64,000 nucleotides of DNA from Streptomyces pyxinae (GTDB lineage Bacteria > Actinomycetota > Actinomycetes > Streptomycetales > Streptomycetaceae): NCBI RefSeq assembly GCF_024756275.1, contig NZ_JANUGQ010000036.1, forward strand, positions 1 to 64,000, given 5' to 3'. The position numbers and the translations under genes are program-made. The stretch's first letter is position 1; every line of letters begins with the position of its first letter. This document shows positions 24,016 through 32,938 of the stretch, in pieces. The notes under the pieces were generated by a model that searched no databases, was not told the origin of the DNA, and was given only the letters and a program-made list of their open reading frames with translations.

Positions 24016-26015
24016 TGTGCTGCCCCTCGGGGTGGTCGGGGTGATTCGTGCGACGGCGGGGCCGCCGGGGACTGCGACGGCGGGGACGCCGGGGACGGAC
24101 GGGTGCCGGAGCCCGTACCGCTCGTGGAGTGCGTCCCGGCTCCGGAGTCCGCCTCGGCGGCGGCGGGGGCGGGCGCGGTCGGGGCGAGGGTGTGCAGGGA
24201 CTGGGCCAGGTCGCCCAGCTCCTCCGGCAGCCGGGCGGACTCGCTGCGGCCGAGCCCGGCCATCTCCACCACGGTGACCCCGTCGGGGCCCTCGGTGGCC
24301 CGCACCCAGACCCGGCGGCGCTGGATGAACAGCGAGCCGACCAGGCCCGCGATGGCCGCGATCGCCCCGGTCAGCGCCAGGCCGTTGCCGGGCTGCTGGG
24401 TGATCTGGAAGGTGGCCCACTCCTTGACGTCCTTCTCGAAGGTGATCGAGCCGGCGCCGTCCGGGAGCGTCATGGTCTCGCCGGGCCGCAGGGACTTCTT
24501 CACGATGTTGCCCCCCGCGTCCTTGAAGGGCTTCATCTTGCTGGTGTCCAGCTGGTAGACGTTCTGCGGCATGCCGCCGTCCACCCGGAGGTCGCCGTGG
24601 TAGGCGCCCAGGTTGAGGACCGGGAAGGCGAGCCCCGGGAACGTCGAGAACATCTGGCCCTTGCCCTTGCCCGCGTAGGTCGGCACGAAGAACGCCGGGA
24701 AGCCCAGCTGCTCCTTCTTGCCGTCCTTGCCGGTGTAGCCGTCCAGCACCTTCACCACACCGGTGGAGGTGATGTTGCCGTCGATGGGCAGCAGCGGCAC
24801 GGCCTCCTGGTAGACGACCTGGCCCTTGCCGTCCCGGACGGTGACCACGGGGGCGTAACCGTGCATGTTGAGGAAGACCTTGGAGCCGTCCACCTCCAGC
24901 GGCTCATTGACCTTGATCTTCGCCTTCTTCGCCGGGCCGCCGCCCTCGGAGTAGCTGACGTCCGCCTCGAAGGTGCGGGGGGTGCCGCGCTGCGGTCCAC
25001 TGGGCTCGTACGTCCCCGTGAACTGGTCCAGCGTGAAGTCGAACGGCACCAGGTCGTCCATGCTGAACAGCGAGCCGGACCGGAAGTCGTCGTACTGGGT
25101 GATGGTGTTGGCGAAGCCGTCGCCCTCGACGACCAGCTTGCCGCCCTCGGACTTGAAGAGCTGGCCGGAGGCGAAGGCCACCAGCATCACGATCAGCGCC
25201 AGGTGGAAGAGCAGATTGCCGACCTCGCGCAGATAGCCCTTCTCGGCGGCGACGGCGTCCCCCGCGGCATGCGCCCGGAACCGCCGCTTCCGCAGCAGCC
25301 GGAGCGCCGCCTCGCGGACCTCCTCGGGCGCCGCGTCCGTGCGCCAGGTCGTGTGGGCGGGCATCCGGTCGAGCCGCCTGGGCGCGGCCGGCGGACGGGC
25401 GCGCAGCTGGCGGACGAACTGCCAGGTGCGCGGGACGATGCAGCCGATCAGCGAGACGAACAGCAGGATGTAGATCGCCGAGAACCACACCGAGGTGTAG
25501 ACGTCGAAGAGCTGGAGCTTCTCGTAGACGGGCGAGATGACGTCGTGCTTCTGCTGGAAGGCGCGGACCTTCAGGTCGTCCACGTTGTTCTGCGGGATGA
25601 GCGACCCGGGGATGGAGCCCAGCGACAGCAGGAAGAGCAGGATCAGCGCGACCCGCATCGAGGTGAGCTGGCGCCAGAACCAGCGGGCCCAGCCGATCAC
25701 CCCGAGCGAGGGGCCACCGGAGAGCAGTTCCCGGGCGGACTCCTCCTGGGGGGCCGTGGAGAGCTGGGAGGTGGCCGCGTGCTCGGCGGCGTCGGCGGCC
25801 TCGGTTCCGGCCCCGGCTTCGGTCCCGGCCCCGGTCTCGTCCTTGGTTCCGGCCCCGGTCTCGTCCTTGGTTCCGGCCCCGGTCTCGTCCTTGGTTCCGG
25901 TCCCGGCCCCGGTTCGGGCCCCGGTTCCGGTTCGGGCTCCGGTTCCGGTCCCGTCCTGCGGGGGGCCGTCCGGTTCGGCGCCGGGGTGGCCGCGGGACGT
26001 GTCGGTCGTACTCAT
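24012..26015 (-). CDS. resB: Cytochrome c biogenesis protein ResB
   Basis: A 667-residue ResB, partner of ResC in system II. The hydrophobic segments are MRVALILLFLLSLGSIPGSLIP, SIWFSAIYILLFVSLIGCIVP-like, and LLFHLALIVMLVAFASGQLF, followed by a large extracytoplasmic domain and a C-terminal helix LALTGAIAAIAGLVGSLFIQ. The first 95 residues are Thr/Gly/Glu-rich and cytoplasmic; they include the octapeptide GTKDETGA three times, encoded by an exact 24-base tandem repeat. The C-terminal tail is also low complexity. It starts 4 bases after the ccdA stop, so the run is an operon. Confidence 0.93.
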   Translation of the reverse strand: MSTTDTSRGHPGAEPDGPPQDGTGTGARTGTGARTGAGTGTKDETGAGTKDETGAGTKDETGAGTEAGAGTEAADAAEHAATSQLSTAPQEESARELLSGGPSLGVIGWARWFWRQLTSMRVALILLFLLSLGSIPGSLIPQNNVDDLKVRAFQQKHDVISPVYEKLQLFDVYTSVWFSAIYILLFVSLIGCIVPRTWQFVRQLRARPPAAPRRLDRMPAHTTWRTDAAPEEVREAALRLLRKRRFRAHAAGDAVAAEKGYLREVGNLLFHLALIVMLVAFASGQLFKSEGGKLVVEGDGFANTITQYDDFRSGSLFSMDDLVPFDFTLDQFTGTYEPSGPQRGTPRTFEADVSYSEGGGPAKKAKIKVNEPLEVDGSKVFLNMHGYAPVVTVRDGKGQVVYQEAVPLLPIDGNITSTGVVKVLDGYTGKDGKKEQLGFPAFFVPTYAGKGKGQMFSTFPGLAFPVLNLGAYHGDLRVDGGMPQNVYQLDTSKMKPFKDAGGNIVKKSLRPGETMTLPDGAGSITFEKDVKEWATFQITQQPGNGLALTGAIAAIAGLVGSLFIQRRRVWVRATEGPDGVTVVEMAGLGRSESARLPEELGDLAQSLHTLAPTAPAPAAAEADSGAGTHSTSGTGSGTRPSPASPPSQSPAAPPSHESPRPPRGAAQ
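25827..25898. repeat. 24-bp coding tandem repeat inside resB, three exact copies
   Basis: Units of 24 bases at 25827-25850, 25851-25874 and 25875-25898 are identical. They encode three tandem GTKDETGA-like octapeptides in the N-terminal tail of ResB. As a whole-codon unit it can expand or shrink without breaking the frame. Confidence 0.9.
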
Positions 26016-26019
26016 GGAA

Positions 26020-26757
26020 CTAGATCCCCACCTGGAACTCGCTGGACCAGCCCTGCACCTGCTCCACCATGACGTCCCAGGCGCCGGTGAGCAGCAGCAG
26101 GCCGGTCACGATCATCATGCCGCCGCCGATCCGCATCACCCAGGCATAGTGCCGCTTGACCCACGAGAACGCGCCCAGCGCCTTGCGGAACGCGATCGCG
26201 GCCAGGATGAACGGCAGGCCGAGCCCCAGACAGTACGCGAAGGAGAGCAGCGCTCCCCGGCCGGCGCTGGCCTGCTGGGTGGCGAGCATACTGACGGCGC
26301 CGAGCGTCGGGCCGATGCAGGGCGTCCAGCCGACGCCGAACAGCACCCCGAGCAGCGGCGCCCCGATCAGCCCGGTCACCGGGCGCTTGTGGAAGCGGAA
26401 CTCCCGCTGGGTGAACCAGGGCATCAGCCCCATGAAGAAGATCCCCAGCAGGATCATCAGCACGCCCAGCGCGAGGTTGAGCGTCTCCCGGTGCTCCTGG
26501 AGCACCCAGCCGAAGCCGCCGAAGAGCGCGCCGGTGGAGACGAAGACGGCGGAGAAGCCGAGGACGAAGAGCGAGGCGCCCGCCGTCATCCGGCCGCGCC
26601 GGGCGTCCCCGAGGTCACTGCCGGTGACCCCGGTCACATAGGAGAGATAGCCGGGGACGAGGGGCAGCACGCACGGCGAGAAGAACGAGACCAGCCCGCC
26701 GAGCACCGCGACCGGCAGGGCCAGCAGCAACGCCCCGCTGTAGACCGTCTGGTTCAT
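26020..26757 (-). CDS. ccdA: Cytochrome c biogenesis protein CcdA (thiol transporter)
   Basis: A 245-residue membrane protein of the CcdA/DsbD-beta family with six helices. It passes reducing power across the membrane to the extracytoplasmic ResA. The characteristic prolines and cysteines are seen in SFFSPCVLPLVPGYLSY and in GVGWTPCIGPTLGAV, which hold the redox-active Cys pair. Length fits the family. ATG directly follows the resA stop (adjacent codons) and the stop precedes resB by 4 bases. Confidence 0.94.
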   Translation of the reverse strand: MNQTVYSGALLLALPVAVLGGLVSFFSPCVLPLVPGYLSYVTGVTGSDLGDARRGRMTAGASLFVLGFSAVFVSTGALFGGFGWVLQEHRETLNLALGVLMILLGIFFMGLMPWFTQREFRFHKRPVTGLIGAPLLGVLFGVGWTPCIGPTLGAVSMLATQQASAGRGALLSFAYCLGLGLPFILAAIAFRKALGAFSWVKRHYAWVMRIGGGMMIVTGLLLLTGAWDVMVEQVQGWSSEFQVGI

Positions 26758-27633
26758 CTACTCGCCCGCAGCCGCACGGGCCGGCGCCACGGCCCCGCCA
26801 GGCGCCCCGGCGGACACCGCCTTGGCGGGCACGGCCCCGGCGGGCGCTGCCCTGCCGGACACCGCCTCGGCGGGGACTCCGGCCGGCACGACCTTGCCGG
26901 ACGCCCCGGCCGGCCCGGACGCCGTCGCGGCGGATCCGGCCCCGGCCGCCGTCGCGGCGGCCTTCCCTCCGGGCTCCCCCGCCGTCTTGCCGCTCTTGTG
27001 CCCCTGCTCCCCCGACTCCGGCTTCGGCTTCGACTCCTTCAGCAGCGGATCGATCATCGACCGGAGCTGGTCCTCGCCGAGCGCCATCAAGGAGCGGGCG
27101 GCGATCCTGCCGTCCCGGTCGAGCACCACGGTGGAGGGGATGGCCTGGGGGTTGAGGGTGCCCCGGGGGAAGCCGTGCAGAATCAGCTTCCCGGACGGGT
27201 CGTAGAGGCTCGGATAGGTGATGCCGTAGTCGGCCTCGAACTTCTGGGCCGGCTGCTTGCTCGGGTTCCGGGTGTTGATCCCGACGAACTCGACGCCCTG
27301 CGGCTTCAGTTCCTTGGCGACCTTGGAGAAGTGCTTCGCCTCGGCACGGCAGGGCGCGCACCACGAGCCCCAGACGTTCAGCACGACGATCTTCCCCTTG
27401 AGGTCGGCCACGTCCAGCCGGCCGCCGTCCAGGGTCTCCCCGGCCAGCTCGCCCGGGGCCGCCCGCTCGCCCTTGGCGACCGTGGAGATACCGCCCGTAT
27501 TGGTGACGAAGTTGGTGTCACCGCCGCCGCCGGACTTGCCGGTGTTGTCGCCGGAGCACGCCGAGAGTGTGACTGCGGCGGCCAGGACGCCGGCGGCGAG
27601 CAGGATGCCTCGTGGGGCGCGGCTAAGGCTCAT
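26758..27633 (-). CDS. resA: Thioredoxin-like lipoprotein ResA/TlpA
   Basis: A 291-residue lipoprotein with a thioredoxin fold that would reduce the heme-binding cysteines of apocytochrome c. The signal has a lipobox LSAC at residue 23 (VTLSACSGD). The redox motif WGSWCAPCRAEA (CxxC) is followed by VEFVGINTRNPS and the cis-Pro region IPSTVVLDRDG. About the last 90 residues are Lys/Pro and then Ala/Gly/Pro/Val-rich and degenerate, a long tail absent from Bacillus ResA. The start at 27633 gives a normal signal peptide, and the longer frame adds nothing. It heads the resA, ccdA, resB, resC operon. Confidence 0.92.
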   Translation of the reverse strand: MSLSRAPRGILLAAGVLAAAVTLSACSGDNTGKSGGGGDTNFVTNTGGISTVAKGERAAPGELAGETLDGGRLDVADLKGKIVVLNVWGSWCAPCRAEAKHFSKVAKELKPQGVEFVGINTRNPSKQPAQKFEADYGITYPSLYDPSGKLILHGFPRGTLNPQAIPSTVVLDRDGRIAARSLMALGEDQLRSMIDPLLKESKPKPESGEQGHKSGKTAGEPGGKAAATAAGAGSAATASGPAGASGKVVPAGVPAEAVSGRAAPAGAVPAKAVSAGAPGGAVAPARAAAGE

Positions 27634-27763
27634 GTGAAAAGTTTCGCATGGGCATTCAGGCGATCTTGGGCGCCCCCCTCGGTGCCCGTAAGACCCCGCA
27701 AGGCCCGCAAGGCCCCTTGTCAAAACCACCTAAAGGGGCATGACCGGCCACCCCGGCGCCCCT

Positions 27764-27791
27764 GCGGGGCCCGGGCTCTCCCGGGCCCCGC
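27764..27791. terminator. Strong terminator after the deacetylase-like gene
   Basis: GCGGGGCCCGGG (27764-27775) pairs perfectly with CCCGGGCCCCGC (27780-27791) around CTCT. It stands 31 bases past the deacetylase-like stop and separates that gene from the res operon promoter. A weaker stem (27712-27718 with 27733-27739) follows nearer resA. Confidence 0.8.
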
Positions 27792-27821
27792 GGGATCGGC
27801 CGCTGCCGCCGGACCCGCCGC

Positions 27822-29081
27822 TCAGGCGGCCTTGAGGAAGGCGTTCCAGCCGCCCGCCGGGCGCTGTCCCACCTGGAGCGTGCGGAGCTTGGCGAGCACC
27901 TTCGGGTCCTGGACGTCGAGCCAGTCCACGTACTGCCGGAAGGAGACCAGCCGGACGTCCTTCTTGCCGGCCATCCCCTTGAGCGCCTCCTCGACGGCGT
28001 CCATGTAGATGCCGCCGTTCCACTGCTCGAAGTGGTTGCCGATGTAGAACGGCGCGCGGTTGCTCTCATAGGCGCGGTGGAAGCCGTTGAGGTACGCCTT
28101 GGTGGCCTGCTCCCGCCAGCCCGGGTAGCGCGCCGGCATGCCCTTGGTGGAGTTGCCCGACTGGTTGGCCAGCATGTTGTAGTCCATCGAGAGCACCTCG
28201 AAGGAGTGACCCGGGAACGGCACCGCCTGGAGCGGCAGGTCCCAGATGCCCTTCCGCTTGACCGGCCACATCTGGTGCCCGCCGGGCGAGCTGGCGTCGT
28301 AGCGCCAGCCCAGCTTCTTGGCGGTGGGCAGCAGATTGTCCTGGCCGAGCAGACACGGCGTGCGGCCGCCGACGAGCTCCTTGCGGTAGTCGAAGGGCAG
28401 CGGGTCCAGGTCGGTCCAGCCGGTGTTGGTCTTCCACTCGGTGACGAACTTCACCGCCTGGTCGATCTCGCTGCGCCACTGCTCCGGGGTCCAGTGCTTG
28501 ACCGAGCCGGAGCCGGCGCAGAAGTGCCCGTTGAAGTGGGTGCCTATCTCGTGCCCGTCGAGCCACGCCTCACGGACGTACTTGAGCGTCTGCTTGATGT
28601 GGTCGTCGGTGAGGTAGCCGATGTCCGAGGCGCCGACCTTGTTGTTGGGCGGCCGGTACAGCGACTGCTTCGACTCGGGCAGCAGATAGAGCCCGGAGAG
28701 GAAGAAGGTCATGGCCGCGCCGTGGTCCTTGGCCAGCTTCAGGAAGCGCGGGAAGAGCCCGTTGCCGACCTCGCCGGCGCCGTCCCAGGAGAAGATCACG
28801 AACTGCGGCGGGGTCTGCCCCGGCTCCAGCGGGACCGGCTTCGCGGGCTGGTGCGGCTGCTTGCCGGTGTCGGAGGTGGAGCCGTCCCCGATGGGCCGCC
28901 CCTCCACCTTGCCGGGCGCGTCCCCCTGGCCGCCCTGACCGCTGTGGCCGGCCGCCCCGGAGTCCCGGCCGCCGCCCTTGCCGCCGTCCTTGCCGTCGCC
29001 GGATCCGCAGCCGGCGACCCCGATGGCCGTGGCGGCTCCGACTCCCGCTCCGAGCAGTCCTCGTCGGCTGATGCCTCGCAT
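27822..29081 (-). CDS. Secreted polysaccharide-deacetylase-like lipoprotein
   Basis: A 419-residue protein with a Tat-like start (SRRGLLGAG) and lipobox (GVAGC), so probably a Tat-exported lipoprotein. After a Gly/Ser/Asp-rich linker (30-95) comes a carbohydrate esterase 4-like fold: FVIFSWDGAGE stands where the catalytic TFDDG is usual, and HEIGTHFNGHF holds the two metal histidines, with GGRTPCLLG as the third motif. The first motif is not canonical (only one of the two aspartates is kept), so activity on a polysaccharide is uncertain. The first gene is preceded by about 480 bases without genes, so it is probably transcribed alone. Confidence 0.83.
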   Translation of the reverse strand: MRGISRRGLLGAGVGAATAIGVAGCGSGDGKDGGKGGGRDSGAAGHSGQGGQGDAPGKVEGRPIGDGSTSDTGKQPHQPAKPVPLEPGQTPPQFVIFSWDGAGEVGNGLFPRFLKLAKDHGAAMTFFLSGLYLLPESKQSLYRPPNNKVGASDIGYLTDDHIKQTLKYVREAWLDGHEIGTHFNGHFCAGSGSVKHWTPEQWRSEIDQAVKFVTEWKTNTGWTDLDPLPFDYRKELVGGRTPCLLGQDNLLPTAKKLGWRYDASSPGGHQMWPVKRKGIWDLPLQAVPFPGHSFEVLSMDYNMLANQSGNSTKGMPARYPGWREQATKAYLNGFHRAYESNRAPFYIGNHFEQWNGGIYMDAVEEALKGMAGKKDVRLVSFRQYVDWLDVQDPKVLAKLRTLQVGQRPAGGWNAFLKAA

Positions 29082-29559
29082 TTCGTCCCCATCCACGCTG
29101 GCGTGTCGCCGGACGTTCGGTCCAAACCGGCACGCAGGGAGATGAGCGAAATCACGCCAGGGTTCCACCGATCATCAGATAATTCATTGGGTGATGTGAC
29201 GACTACGTACGGCCCCGCCCGGCATCCGCACGTATCCCCGCACACCCGCCGACTCCGTACAGCGGCCCGGGACTCCGCAGCGGCACGGGAGTGACGACAG
29301 GCAAAGGAGTGCCGGCGGTACGGAACTCCCGCATCGGTGGGGAACTCCCCCATCGGTACGGGTCCCCCGACCCCCGCGGCCGACCGGCGGGCCCGCCCGC
29401 CAACACCGCGGGGCGGTACGGAAGCCCGTTCAGGCCCCGTACCGCCCCGGTCACCGGCGTCCACGCGCCGCTCAGGCGGCGTCCGCGCGCGCTCAGCCGC
29501 CACACCGCGCCGCGCTCAGGCGGCGTCCGCGCGCGATCCGACGGCGTCCGCGCACGCGC
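29082..29559. other. Intergenic region with promoter and direct repeats
   Basis: About 480 bases between the deacetylase-like start and the stop of the phosphatase gene. The part near 29150-29220 is richer in A and T and probably holds the deacetylase-like promoter. The right part (29460-29560) carries the direct repeat of the word CGCTCAGGCGGCGTCCGCG. No gene supported. Confidence 0.5.
29469..29535. repeat. 23-bp direct repeat, two exact copies
   Basis: The same 23 bases, beginning CGCTCAGGCGGCGTCC, stand at 29469-29491 and 29513-29535, with partial copies between and after them, in the gap downstream of the phosphatase gene. The words include GCGTCCGCG, which recurs several times. Confidence 0.8.
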
Positions 29560-30378
29560 TCAGGCGCCGTACCCCTTCGGCTTGCCCTTCACCGGCTTGG
29601 CCCCGGCCAGCAGATGGGCCGGCACCAGGTCGCGGGCGGGCTCGCTGTAGCCGACCGAGACGATCCGGTCACCCTGATAGGTGAAGCTGGTCAGCGAGGC
29701 GAGGGTGCACTGCCGGCGGCGCGGGTCGTGCCAGAGCCGGCGCCGCTCCACGAAGCTGCGCACGATCCAGATCGGCAGCTGATGGCTGACGCAGACCGCC
29801 TCGTGCCCCCGGGCCGCGTCGCGCGCCGCGTTGAGCGCGCCCATCATCCGGACCACCTGCTCGATGTACGGCTCGCCCCAGGACGGACGGAACGGGTTGG
29901 TGAGATGGCGCCAGTTGGCGGGGTGGCGCAGCGCGCCGTCGCCGACGCCGAACGCCTTGCCCTCGAAGACGTTGCCCGCCTCGATCAGCCGCTCGTCGGT
30001 GGCCAGTTCGAGGCCGTGCGCCTGGGCGACCGGGGTGGCGGTCTCCTGGGCGCGCTCCAGCGGGGAGGCGACGACATGGGTGATGTCCCGCCCGGCCAGG
30101 TGCTCGGCCACCCGGTCGGCCATCTTCCGGCCCAGCTCGGAGAGGTGGTAGCCGCTGCGGCGCCCGTAGAGGACGCCGTCCGGGTTGTGCACCTCGCCGT
30201 GGCGCATCAGATGGACGACGGTGATCTCCCGGTCCCGCCCGGCGGCAGCGGTCTCGTTCCCGGCCCCGGTCCTGTTCCCGGCCCCGGCCTCGTTCCCGGT
30301 CCCCATCCGCTCGGCCCCCGACCCCTTGCCCGTCTCTGTCTCCATCTCCGTCTCCGCACGCTCGTCGGGGGCGCTCAC
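29560..30378 (-). CDS. Histidine phosphatase superfamily protein (PGM-like)
   Basis: A 272-residue phosphatase. The catalytic RHG motif is in HLMRHGEVHNPDG, and the later glutamate and second histidine lie in RLIEAGNVFEGK and VCVSHQLPIW. The N-terminal 45 residues are Glu/Thr/Gly-rich and not conserved. GTG at 30378 overlaps the hemL stop by four bases, so the two are translationally coupled. The true substrate is unknown; in actinomycetes such proteins near heme genes are not proven to act in that pathway. A shorter form starting nearer the motif cannot be excluded. Confidence 0.88.
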   Translation of the reverse strand: MSAPDERAETEMETETGKGSGAERMGTGNEAGAGNRTGAGNETAAAGRDREITVVHLMRHGEVHNPDGVLYGRRSGYHLSELGRKMADRVAEHLAGRDITHVVASPLERAQETATPVAQAHGLELATDERLIEAGNVFEGKAFGVGDGALRHPANWRHLTNPFRPSWGEPYIEQVVRMMGALNAARDAARGHEAVCVSHQLPIWIVRSFVERRRLWHDPRRRQCTLASLTSFTYQGDRIVSVGYSEPARDLVPAHLLAGAKPVKGKPKGYGA

Positions 30379-31682
30379 GCGGTCGCCTCCGCGGCGGCGC
30401 GGGCGGCGGCGGGCAGCGCGGCGGCGATCCGCTCGACCGCCCGCTCGTCATGGGCCGTGGAGACGAACCAGGACTCGAAGGCGGACGGCGGCAGATAGAC
30501 GCCCTGCTCCAGCATGGCGTGGAAGAAGGCGGTGAAGCGGAACGCCTCCTGCTTCTTGGCGTCCTCGTAGTCGCGGACCTCGGTGGCGGTGAAGAAGACC
30601 GAGAACATGTTGCTCGCGGTCTGGAGGCGGTGCGCCACGCCCTCCTTGGCGAGGGCGCCCGTGACCAGGGTGCGGATCTCGGCCGAGACGGCGTCCACCT
30701 TCGTGTACGCCGCGTCATCCAGCAGCCGCAGCTGGGCGAGGCCGGCGGCGGTGGCGACCGGGTTCCCGGAGAGGGTGCCGGCCTGGTAGACCGGGCCGGC
30801 CGGGGCGAGGTGGGCCATCACATCGGCCCGCCCGCCGAACGCGGCGGCCGGGAAGCCGCCGCCCATCACCTTGCCGAAGGTCATCAGGTCGGGGGCGACC
30901 CCGTCGACGCCGTACCAACCGGCCTTGGAGGTACGGAAGCCGGTCATCACCTCGTCGGAGATGTAGAGCGCGCCGTTCTTGGCGCACGCCTGCTTGAGCC
31001 CCTCGTTGAAGCCGGGGCGCGGCGGGACCACGCCCATGTTGCCGGGCGAGGCCTCGGTGATCACACAGGCGATCTCGCCCGGGTGGTTGTGGAACGCCTC
31101 CTGCACGGCCTGGAGGTCGTTGTACGGCAGCACGATGGTGTCGCCCGCCTGGGCGCCGGTGACGCCCGGGGTGTCGGGCAGCCCGAAGGTGGCGACCCCG
31201 GAGCCGGCGGCGGCCAGCAGAGCGTCCACATGGCCGTGGTAGCAGCCGGCGAACTTGATCACCTTGGCCCGGCCGGTGAAGCCGCGGGCCAGCCGGATCG
31301 CGGACATGGTGGCCTCGGTGCCGCTGGAGACCAGCCGGACCTGCTCGACCGGGGCGACCCGGGCCACGATCTCCTCGGCGAGCGCGACCTCGCCCTCACC
31401 GGGGGTGCCGAAGGAGGTGCCCCGGGCCACCGCCTCCTGCACGGCGGCGAGCACCTCGGGGTGCGAGTGCCCGAGGATCATCGGGCCCCAGGAGCACACC
31501 AGGTCGACATACTCGCGGCCATCGGCGTCGGTGAGGTACGGACCGGCGCCGGACACCATGAACCGGGGCGTTCCGCCCACGGCCCGGAAGGCACGCACGG
31601 GCGAGTTCACCCCGCCGGGCGTCACGCGCGAGGCGCGGTCGAACAGCGTCTGGGAGACGGGAGCTTCGTATGGATACGGCAC
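30375..31682 (-). CDS. hemL: Glutamate-1-semialdehyde 2,1-aminomutase
   Basis: A 435-residue PLP enzyme that makes 5-aminolevulinate from glutamate semialdehyde, the product of HemA. The PLP lysine is in MTFGKVMGGGFPAAAFGG, and SGTEATMSAIRLAR and FAGCYHGHVD are the cofactor and substrate blocks. The GTG at 31682 has AGGA five bases upstream and begins with PYPYEAPVSQTLFDRA, as HemL usually does. It stands about 21 kb from the other heme genes of this window (hemA, C, D, B), as expected in Streptomyces. It is followed by the phosphatase gene in a coupled pair. Confidence 0.95.
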   Translation of the reverse strand: MPYPYEAPVSQTLFDRASRVTPGGVNSPVRAFRAVGGTPRFMVSGAGPYLTDADGREYVDLVCSWGPMILGHSHPEVLAAVQEAVARGTSFGTPGEGEVALAEEIVARVAPVEQVRLVSSGTEATMSAIRLARGFTGRAKVIKFAGCYHGHVDALLAAAGSGVATFGLPDTPGVTGAQAGDTIVLPYNDLQAVQEAFHNHPGEIACVITEASPGNMGVVPPRPGFNEGLKQACAKNGALYISDEVMTGFRTSKAGWYGVDGVAPDLMTFGKVMGGGFPAAAFGGRADVMAHLAPAGPVYQAGTLSGNPVATAAGLAQLRLLDDAAYTKVDAVSAEIRTLVTGALAKEGVAHRLQTASNMFSVFFTATEVRDYEDAKKQEAFRFTAFFHAMLEQGVYLPPSAFESWFVSTAHDERAVERIAAALPAAARAAAEATA

Positions 31683-32123
31683 TTTGGTCCTGACCTGCGA
31701 GTTCGATGGGACGAAACGATGTTTCCCGAGGTTCCGGGATTCCGGGGGCTTCCACTGCTCCGGGTCCCGGGGTTTTCCGCGACAACGCGATGATGTCACC
31801 GAGCACCCGGCCGGCCGGCCGCACCTCCGCGGCCGCCGGAGCGACCGACGTCGCGGGCGGCGCCGTGACCGGTACCGGGCCCGCCACCGATCGTGGCGCC
31901 GCCCACGTCATGGCACTGCCCACGGCATCACTTACGACACCTACGACATGACTTGCGGCATTCCTGCCATATCAGGGGCGGCACGACGGCGGGGCACCGG
32001 CCCTCCGCGTCTGCGAAACTGGGGCGTCATAGGGAAAGCTCACGGAATCCATGGTGGCAGAGGGCCGGGCGTTCTCGCGGACAGGTGTTTCACCACCCGC
32101 CCGTGGGGGAGGTCACTGTCACG
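31683..32123. other. Divergent intergenic region, hemL and the unknown gene
   Basis: About 440 bases between two divergent starts. The bases 31900-31965 are less GC-rich, with CATCACTTACGACACC, and probably hold promoters. No gene or repeat is evident; short open frames have no ribosome site. Confidence 0.5.
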
Positions 32124-32720
32124 ATGATCGGGTTGCGCGGCGGGGTCCGCGAGTGGTCGGGTGGAGATATGCATCGCGGTGGCGGACTGGGCGAGGGGAC
32201 CGACGACCTGGGTCCCGAGCCGGCCCGGCGGGGTAAGCACCGACGCGAGCGGGACGAGCCCGTAGGAAACAAGGGGGGCCGGTTGGGGGTCACCTACAAA
32301 TACTTCGGCGCACCCAACGGCGCCACCGCCGCCCGGGTGCCCATCTCCATGCGCCCCGAGGAACTCGGCGGCGACGAGCTGGGCATGGGCGGCATGTTCA
32401 CCAAGATCAAGCCGGAGACCATAGCCGCGATGGTGCTGACCGGTATTCAGGGCATGCCCCTGCACCGGGTGCCCCCGCTGGAACTGGTGGTGCTGCACCC
32501 GGACTACGCGGTGGTCAAGCTCCCCACGACCACGGTCGACCCGCTGCGCGGCGTCGGCGAGGAGTCGGTGGGCGCCGCCGCCTTCATCTGGTCCACCGTC
32601 CCCGACCGCGGCGGCCCCCGGGACGCCTTCAACGTCTACCGCCTGCTCCATGAGTGGCAGGACTTCTCCGTCCGCCTCCACGAAGCCGGCCACCAGCCCT
32701 ACTGCCTCGTCTGGCCCTGA
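32124..32720 (+). CDS. Conserved hypothetical protein (198 aa)
   Basis: A 198-residue cytoplasmic protein without a recognised domain. The ATG is preceded by GGAGG. After a Gly/Arg-rich N-terminus (about 1-55) the fold begins at VTYKYFGAPNGATAARVPISM and continues as YAVVKLPTTTVDPLRGVGEESVGA with FNVYRLLHEWQDFSVRLHEAGH at the end; the core is compact and not repetitive, so it looks like a real globular protein. Met at 32169 is a shorter alternative. It stands beside hemL without a known link. It ends in a strong bidirectional terminator. Confidence 0.78.
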   Translation: MIGLRGGVREWSGGDMHRGGGLGEGTDDLGPEPARRGKHRRERDEPVGNKGGRLGVTYKYFGAPNGATAARVPISMRPEELGGDELGMGGMFTKIKPETIAAMVLTGIQGMPLHRVPPLELVVLHPDYAVVKLPTTTVDPLRGVGEESVGAAAFIWSTVPDRGGPRDAFNVYRLLHEWQDFSVRLHEAGHQPYCLVWP

Positions 32721-32821
32721 CCCCGACGCGAAAGCCCCGCCCTCCCGCCCTCCGGGGACCCGGAATCCTCCGGAGGCGCCCCGGCGCACACTGCTGCCGA
32801 CGAGCGCCGTCGCGCCGCTGA

Positions 32822-32874
32822 CCGAGCCGTCCCGTCCGGAACACCCGTACGGCGCCCCGGACGGGACGGCTCGG
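32822..32874. terminator. 18-bp perfect stem terminator between convergent genes
   Basis: CCGAGCCGTCCCGTCCGG (32822-32839) pairs perfectly with 32857-32874 around a 17-base loop. It sits between the convergent unknown gene (ends 32720) and the binding-protein-like gene (ends 32939), and works for both. Confidence 0.85.
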
Positions 32875-32938
32875 ACCGCCCCGGACGGGGCGCGCCGTAC
32901 AGGACGCGCGCCGGTGCCCCGGGCGGAGGTTCTCCCGG

